Source: an uncultured Alphaproteobacteria bacterium (GTDB lineage Bacteria; Pseudomonadota; Alphaproteobacteria; Micavibrionales; Micavibrionaceae). Taken from it: a stretch of DNA of 10,235 nucleotides. Where the stretch lies: contig CAKZKV010000140.1 of assembly GCA_937124505.1 (NCBI GenBank), positions 1 through 10,235 of the forward strand, read 5' to 3'. Both the position numbers and the translations under genes were made by a program. Below, one piece after another: positions 6,442-10,235 of this stretch. The first letter of the stretch is position 1. Each line of letters begins with the position of its first letter. The notes below the pieces were generated by a model. The model had not been told where the DNA came from. It made no database searches and saw only the letters and a list, made by a program, of their open reading frames with translations.

Positions 6442-7632
6442 TTAGTCGGGTATCCATTCTTTTTCAAGCTGGTTTAGCGTATCATGTTTTATCGCGTCTC
6501 GCACTTCTCTCATCAGTTTATTTATCACGGCAACATTATGTTGTGTGACGATCTGGTAGGCCAGTAATTCACCTGCTTTAAAGAGGTGATGCAGGTATGC
6601 CTTGGAATAGTCCCGGCTGGCTGGAATATCAAGGCTTGGATCTAGTGGCTCCGGATCATTCTTGTATTTTGCATTGAGAAGATTAATTTTTTCCGAAGAA
6701 ACGCCCTTCATAAGAGCATGACCGTGTCGCGCGATTCTGGTCGGCATCACACAATCAAAGGTATCAATGCCATAGGGGACGGATTTAAACACATCCTTGA
6801 TGCGACCAATGCCTAAAAAATGCACGGGACGATTCGGATGACTATACGGACGGCACCACTCCAGAATACCGTACATTTCCTCATCATCTCCCCCAAGGCA
6901 TCCACCAATGGCCGTGCCAAAGAAAGGACGGCTGGCAACGTACGCCGCGCTCTGGGTACGTAAGTCTTCATAAACCCCGCCTTGCACAACGCCATAAAGT
7001 CCCTGTTTGCCGTCATGTGCTTTTTCAAAGGCCGTCAGCGACCTGTCTCCCCAGCGCATGCTCATTTCCATTGATTTGGCGGTATACTCCTTTGTCACCT
7101 GATACGGTGTGCATTCATCCATCTGGACGATCAGGTCGGCCCCGAGTTTTCTCTGAATATCCATAGATATTTCCGGATTTAGCATCAGTTTCCGGCCATC
7201 GAGATAAGAGCGAAATTCAGCCCCCTCTTCTGTAATCTTTAAAAGAGAATCTCCCTTTTTTCGATTCGTCCCTTTAATCTCATCAATACAAGACGGATTT
7301 CCCATCGAAAAGACCTGAAAACCACCGGAATCCGTCAGCATCGGGCCATCCCATTGCATAAAATTATGAAGGCCGCCCATTTCATGAATCAGGTCAGCGC
7401 CGGGCTGAATCATCAGGTGATAGGCATTCGCCAGAATGATATCGGTTTTGGCTTCCCGCATTTGAACAGGAGAAAGCGATTTGATTGAGGCCTTTGTGCC
7501 ACAAAAAATGTAATTGGGAGTTTCAATTATACCGTGTGGCGTGGTCAGCCTTCCAAGGCGTGCGCCACTCTTCAATTGGTGCGTCACCTCGAAGGAAAAG
7601 TTGGGATAGTCAATGTGTGGGTAAGAGGGCAT
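6442..7632 (-). CDS. tgt: tRNA-guanine(34) transglycosylase (queuine tRNA-ribosyltransferase), variant without zinc cysteines
   Basis: 396 residues from ATG 7632. The enzyme swaps G34 of GUN-anticodon tRNAs for preQ1 or queuine. Catalytic residues are intact (Zymomonas mobilis numbers in brackets): D101 (D102) in TDSGGF, D172 (D156) and C174 (C158) in DECTP, Q217 (Q203) in VVQGG, and nucleophile D293 (D280) in FDCVMPTR. The three zinc cysteines (C318, C320, C323) are replaced by L334, I336 and S339; only H365 (H349) remains. G247 sits at the Val233 position, where eukaryotic queuine-using enzymes have Gly. About 17 extra residues follow SGGFQVFS. A TTG at 7668 would extend the frame by 12 codons, but it lies in a terminator-like hairpin without a Shine-Dalgarno, so I prefer ATG 7632, though that also lacks a good ribosome binding site. 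It is followed at 18 bases by the GGDEF-like gene. Confidence 0.95.
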   Translation of the reverse strand: MPSYPHIDYPNFSFEVTHQLKSGARLGRLTTPHGIIETPNYIFCGTKASIKSLSPVQMREAKTDIILANAYHLMIQPGADLIHEMGGLHNFMQWDGPMLTDSGGFQVFSMGNPSCIDEIKGTNRKKGDSLLKITEEGAEFRSYLDGRKLMLNPEISMDIQRKLGADLIVQMDECTPYQVTKEYTAKSMEMSMRWGDRSLTAFEKAHDGKQGLYGVVQGGVYEDLRTQSAAYVASRPFFGTAIGGCLGGDDEEMYGILEWCRPYSHPNRPVHFLGIGRIKDVFKSVPYGIDTFDCVMPTRIARHGHALMKGVSSEKINLLNAKYKNDPEPLDPSLDIPASRDYSKAYLHHLFKAGELLAYQIVTQHNVAVINKLMREVRDAIKHDTLNQLEKEWIPD

Positions 7633-7651
7633 TTTTTGAAGCTTAAATACT

Positions 7652-7685
7652 AAAAAACCCGCTGCCAAGGAGGCGTAGCAGCGGG
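7652..7685 (-). terminator. Intrinsic terminator-like hairpin between rpmB and tgt
   Basis: On the minus strand CCCGCTGC (7685-7678) pairs perfectly with GCAGCGGG (7665-7658) around a 12-base loop and is followed by TTTTTTA (7657-7651). This is a strong GC-rich stem with a U-tract only on this strand. It lies 63 bases after the rpmB stop and probably ends that transcript. It also lies downstream of the predicted tgt promoter, so it would form at the very 5' end of the tgt mRNA. Confidence 0.85.
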
Positions 7686-7695
7686 TATAAATAAA

Positions 7696-7724
7696 AATAT
7701 ATGTATTTGTATTTTTTGCGTCAA
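7696..7724 (-). promoter_or_regulatory. Predicted sigma-70-type promoter for tgt
   Basis: Minus-strand TTGACG (7719-7724) and TATATT (7696-7701) separated by exactly 17 bases; each box matches consensus at five of six bases. Transcription would begin near 7689, giving a leader of about 57 bases to the ATG at 7632. It lies after the rpmB stop, so it serves tgt and the GGDEF-like gene, not rpmB. The terminator-like hairpin starts about four bases after the predicted start site. Confidence 0.6.
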
Positions 7725-7748
7725 GAGAAAAAAATAAAATTCTAAAAA

Positions 7749-8039
7749 TTATTTTTGCTCGGCAATTGCTTTTTCAATTTGCGTACGCAGAGGGCGAAGT
7801 TCAGGCTCCAGTTTTGTCTTGGCTGTTCCCATGACAAAGGCATCAATTCCGCCTGTTTTATCAATGGTGCGCAAGCCATTTGCAGAGATTTTCAAACGAA
7901 CGATTCTTTTCAGCGCGTCACTGTAAAGACCTGTTTCCTGAATGTTGGGCATAAAACGGCGTTTTGTCTTTCTGTTAGAGTGAGAGACGTTGTTGCCGAC
8001 CATTGGCTTTTTGCCTGTAACTGCACATTTACGTGACAT
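7749..8039 (-). CDS. rpmB: 50S ribosomal protein L28
   Basis: 96-residue basic protein of the large ribosomal subunit. The N-terminus MSRKCAVTGKKP and the following VSHSNRKTKRRFMPN segment are diagnostic for bacterial L28. The alphaproteobacterial form has a longer C-terminus than the 78-residue E. coli protein, and this one agrees (ending in EKAIAEQK). ATG at 8039 has a good ribosome binding site, AAGGAA at 8048-8053. It stands alone with its own promoter upstream and a terminator-like hairpin downstream; rpmG is not adjacent. L28 is N-terminally complete and no residues look aberrant. Confidence 0.97.
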   Translation of the reverse strand: MSRKCAVTGKKPMVGNNVSHSNRKTKRRFMPNIQETGLYSDALKRIVRLKISANGLRTIDKTGGIDAFVMGTAKTKLEPELRPLRTQIEKAIAEQK

Positions 8040-8071
8040 TTTTCAAATTCCTTCTATTCAATCGAAATGGA

Positions 8072-8100
8072 TTTAAACCAAACCAGAGATGAAAAGTCAA
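8072..8100 (-). promoter_or_regulatory. Predicted promoter for rpmB
   Basis: Minus-strand TTGACT (8095-8100) in the context GCTTGACTTTT, which is a strong -35, then a 17-base spacer and TTTAAA (8072-8077), a weaker -10. The leader would be about 25-30 bases and contains the AAGGAA ribosome binding site. Position and spacing fit a monocistronic ribosomal protein gene. Confidence 0.5.
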
Positions 8101-8126
8101 GCAATAAGAGGTCGTTCATGTAAATT

Positions 8127-9161
8127 TTACAGCATCGCCCACAAGCTTCCGCCGAGCAAAGCTGCGATCATATAGATTTGCGCAATAAAGGTCATATACA
8201 GAACGCGCTTCAGGTGATCAGCGCTGAGCTGTGCGGTGGCACCTTTTGGCCCTGCCCATGCGCGTTTCATATGACGACCGTTCAAAGTTGTCACGTCCCC
8301 TCCCAATGCGATATTCAAGGTATGACAGAGAGTCGTTAAAACAGGACCTCCCTGCTCGTATGGCTGTTTTTTTTCTGATGTCAGGGATTTTAAGCCAGAC
8401 AAAGGCTTGGAATATGGTACGATCAGTGTTGTCATGGCCAATAAGGCCGCGGCGAAAATGGACGGGATAAATCCCATCAATTTTTCCAGCATCAGCACCA
8501 TTTTTCCGATATTGTTATATGTGCCGTCATAGCCCGTTTTCCAGGATAGCGCGGCAAGGCTGCTGTAAATAAATAGCAGTGGCAGGCCGCCCAGAACATA
8601 CCAGATCAAGGGCGCTATACAGGCCTTGTCAAAGAGCCTTGTCACAAGTTCCGCACCCGTCCGTGTCAGAGTAAAATCATCGCGCCCTGAGAGGTCAATG
8701 CGGCTTGTTTTTGCCAGTGTCAGGTAAGTTCCCTTGCTGATTCTGGCTCCTTTCATGACCTGATAAAGGCGCATGCCATGATGAATGACCGCGCCCGTAC
8801 TAAGGCACAAAGAAACCAGAATAATTTCCATGAAACGCTCTTGTGGTAATTGATAGAGTGTTTCATCCAGCCAGATGCCGAGCGCGCCGGTAAACAGAAT
8901 CATAACAACAGATACAAAAAAGCCGCGCAGGAGCAAATCTGCGGATTTCCTGTTCAGGTTGTCCAGCCGCTCTGCCAAAGCACCAAAGCTGATGTCTATT
9001 ACACGCCAGACAAGTGGTGCTGCAGAGAATCCTCTCGGGCCGGTTAAAAAACCGGCGATCAGTGCGAGAATTAAAGCGAACGCTGCATTCACAAAGCGAT
9101 CCGGCGATATCAACTCACGGTTTGTAATTATTTGTTCTATATCAGCGAATAGGTTTTCCAT
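8127..9161 (-). CDS. Divergent CobD/CbiB-family membrane protein
   Basis: 344 residues with about five or six hydrophobic segments (near 23-40, 78-97, 111-128, 182-205, 230-248 and 322-343). The order of motifs follows CobD/CbiB, the membrane enzyme that attaches aminopropanol to cobyric acid: LVWRVI near 50, LSGRDD (157-162), APLIWYVLGGLPLLFIYSS (183-201), TGYDGTYNNIG (209-219), then LNIALGG (282-288) and a C-terminal LSADHLKRVLYM. However, conserved polar residues are changed. The family ExxxENxxD reads E171, R175, L176, K179; NTLDSM reads ALSWK; and RLDDxxN has M224, E226, K227 and G230. Cobinamide synthase activity is therefore doubtful, and no cobalamin gene is nearby. The related AmpE family is an alternative. 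ATG at 9161 has only a weak AAAGA ribosome binding site. The gene is transcribed divergently from phaZ. Confidence 0.75.
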   Translation of the reverse strand: MENLFADIEQIITNRELISPDRFVNAAFALILALIAGFLTGPRGFSAAPLVWRVIDISFGALAERLDNLNRKSADLLLRGFFVSVVMILFTGALGIWLDETLYQLPQERFMEIILVSLCLSTGAVIHHGMRLYQVMKGARISKGTYLTLAKTSRIDLSGRDDFTLTRTGAELVTRLFDKACIAPLIWYVLGGLPLLFIYSSLAALSWKTGYDGTYNNIGKMVLMLEKLMGFIPSIFAAALLAMTTLIVPYSKPLSGLKSLTSEKKQPYEQGGPVLTTLCHTLNIALGGDVTTLNGRHMKRAWAGPKGATAQLSADHLKRVLYMTFIAQIYMIAALLGGSLWAML

Positions 9162-9187
9162 GCTTATCTTTAATGCTATAGTTTGAT

Positions 9188-9200
9188 GAATATGATATTC
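9188..9200. promoter_or_regulatory. Perfect 13-bp palindrome in the divergent intergenic region, possible operator
   Basis: GAATAT-G-ATATTC is a perfect inverted repeat with six-base arms and a one-base centre. It sits in the 80-base region between the CobD-like gene and phaZ, 27 bases from the former and 42 from the latter. A second imperfect dyad, TGAT-TAC-ATCA, follows at 9200-9210. Such placement fits a repressor site acting on both genes, but the AT-rich setting raises the chance of coincidence. Confidence 0.35.
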
Positions 9201-9227
9201 TGATTACATCATTATTAACAGCAGGAT

Positions 9228-9233
9228 AAAGGA
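9228..9233 (+). promoter_or_regulatory. Ribosome binding site fixing the TTG start of phaZ
   Basis: AAAGGA ends eight bases before TTG at 9242. It decides the start, because the first in-frame ATG (9296) would remove 18 residues that match the usual N-terminus of the family. Confidence 0.7.
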
Positions 9234-9241
9234 AAAGAAAT

Positions 9242-10235
9242 TTGCTTTACCACCTATACGATCTACAGCACGCTCTTTTGACACCCACGCGGGTCATGGC
9301 GGAAACGTCCCGTTTGTTTTATCAAAACCCATGGAATCCCCTGTCCTATACGCAATTGGGGCGAACGCTTGGCGCGGGATCGGAGATGGTCTCCCGCCTT
9401 ACCCGTCGTTTTGGCAAGCCTGAGTTCGGTCTGGATGAAACAGAAATCGACGGGAAAAAGGTGCGTGTTTCGGAAGAAGTTATCATGGAAAAACCATTCT
9501 GTACGCTGACGCGTTTTCACCGTCATGTACGCAGAAAAGACCCGAAAGTTTTACTGGTTGCGCCAATGTCCGGGCACTATGCCACACTGTTAAGAGGTAC
9601 TGTTGAGGCCCTTTTGCCTCACCATGATGTTCACATCACGGAATGGGTGGATGCCAGACAGGTTCCCAAAAATGAGGGGCGTTTTAACCTGGATGATTAT
9701 GTTGATTATGTCATGGATTTTATTCGGGAACTGGGGCCGGACGTACACGTGATCGCTGTCTGCCAGCCCGCGGTTCCCGTGTTGGCTGCCAGTTCATTAT
9801 TGGCGAGTATGAATGATCCGGCGCAACCTCTGAGTATGACTCTGATGGGGGGGCCGATTGATACACGTGTTTCCAAGACTGCCGTAACGGAGCTTGCAGA
9901 ACAACGTCCTCTCAGCTGGTTCCGAAATACAGTCGTGGCCAGAGTTCCGTACTACTATCCGGGCGGATTTCGCGAAGTTTATCCGGGCTTCATTCAACTC
10001 GGCGGATTTATGTCCATGAATTTGGATTCGCATGTCGGAAAGTATGTTGATTTCTATAATCATCTCGTTCAGGGGGACGGCGAGTCTGCTGAAGTACACC
10101 GTAAATTTTACAATGAATATCTTGCTGTGATGGATATTACGGCGGAGTTTTACCTCCAGACGGTTGAAACGGTTTTCCAGAAACATTCGTTGCCAAAAAA
10201 TGAAATGAAATGGCGTGATCCGAAAACGGAAAAAT
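9242..10235 (+). CDS. phaZ: Intracellular polyhydroxyalkanoate depolymerase, partial (3' end outside window)
   Basis: 331 codons are visible without a stop and the frame runs off the right edge; family members are about 400-420 residues, so roughly 80 are missing. The enzyme degrades stored PHA granules to hydroxyacids in the cytoplasm. The N-terminus LYHLYDLQHALLTP and FYQNPWNPLSYTQLGR (26-41) are typical, as are APMSGHYATLLRGTVEALLP (107-126) and ITEWVDARQVP (132-142). The catalytic nucleophile is probably C174 in AVCQPAVPVLAA, matching Cys183 of the Ralstonia eutropha enzyme PhaZa1. TLMGGPIDTR and the C-terminal domain motif MDITAEFYLQTVETVF follow. The catalytic Asp and His should lie beyond the window. 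Start TTG at 9242 with AAAGGA upstream. This is the only plus-strand gene here and is divergent from the CobD-like gene. No phasin or PHA synthase is visible. Confidence 0.95.
   Translation, partial: MLYHLYDLQHALLTPTRVMAETSRLFYQNPWNPLSYTQLGRTLGAGSEMVSRLTRRFGKPEFGLDETEIDGKKVRVSEEVIMEKPFCTLTRFHRHVRRKDPKVLLVAPMSGHYATLLRGTVEALLPHHDVHITEWVDARQVPKNEGRFNLDDYVDYVMDFIRELGPDVHVIAVCQPAVPVLAASSLLASMNDPAQPLSMTLMGGPIDTRVSKTAVTELAEQRPLSWFRNTVVARVPYYYPGGFREVYPGFIQLGGFMSMNLDSHVGKYVDFYNHLVQGDGESAEVHRKFYNEYLAVMDITAEFYLQTVETVFQKHSLPKNEMKWRDPKTEK

Noticed and set aside
7652..7685. preQ1 riboswitch in the tgt leader
   Set aside because: The stem-loop near a Q-pathway gene suggested it, but the A-rich tail of the preQ1-I pseudoknot is missing; six T's follow instead, so it reads as a terminator-type hairpin.
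7667..7702. Plus-strand AAGGAGG followed by an ATG at 7700 as a small gene
   Set aside because: The spacing is 26 bases, far too long, and the frame ends after 14 codons; the AAGGAGG is the complement of the minus-strand hairpin loop.
7755..8036. A 93-codon plus-strand frame over rpmB
   Set aside because: Antisense shadow of L28, which has a ribosome binding site, promoter and diagnostic N-terminus.
9263..10186. Two minus-strand open frames (87 and 129 codons) at the right end
   Set aside because: They are antisense to phaZ, whose plus-strand frame matches the PHA depolymerase family over all 331 visible codons.

Overview
This window reads as a chromosomal housekeeping and signalling segment from an alphaproteobacterium of moderate, not high, GC. 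Four things point there: a 96-residue L28 starting MSRKCAVTGK, a Fur-type regulator without the CxxC zinc motifs, a histidine kinase whose HisKA region looks like the PleC/DivJ group, and a class I intracellular polyhydroxyalkanoate (PHA) depolymerase. I cannot name a genus. I see no transposase, integrase, phage gene, CRISPR array, tRNA or rRNA.

Layout. Nine genes run leftward on the minus strand and one runs rightward at the right edge. In minus-strand transcription order they are: a CobD/CbiB-family membrane protein (9161-8127); rpmB (8039-7749) with its own promoter; tgt (7632-6442) and a CZB/GGDEF-like protein (6423-5512), which form a pair ending in an intrinsic terminator; a soluble PAS histidine kinase (5428-3929) followed 28 bases later by a fur-type regulator (3900-3499); two tandem duplicated periplasmic solute-binding proteins (3421-2570 and 2553-1693); and prfC, release factor 3 (1674-76). 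A divergent intergenic region with a perfect 13-bp palindrome (9162-9241) separates these from phaZ, which starts at a TTG at 9242 and leaves the window unfinished.

How the genes may work together. rpmB, tgt and prfC all belong to translation. The kinase plus Fur pair and the degenerate GGDEF protein are regulatory. The two binding proteins have signal peptides but no permease or ATPase beside them, so they look like stand-alone ligand binders. phaZ mobilises stored PHA.

The most notable signals are departures from family norms rather than a new multigene system. Tgt has lost all three zinc cysteines and carries a Gly at the queuine-specificity position plus an insertion of about 17 residues. 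The GGDEF-like protein has no catalytic motif but keeps a DgcZ-like N-terminus. The CobD/CbiB homologue has lost most signature polar residues. A terminator-like hairpin sits right at the predicted 5' end of the tgt transcript. I found no convincing evidence for a defence island or other wholly new system here.
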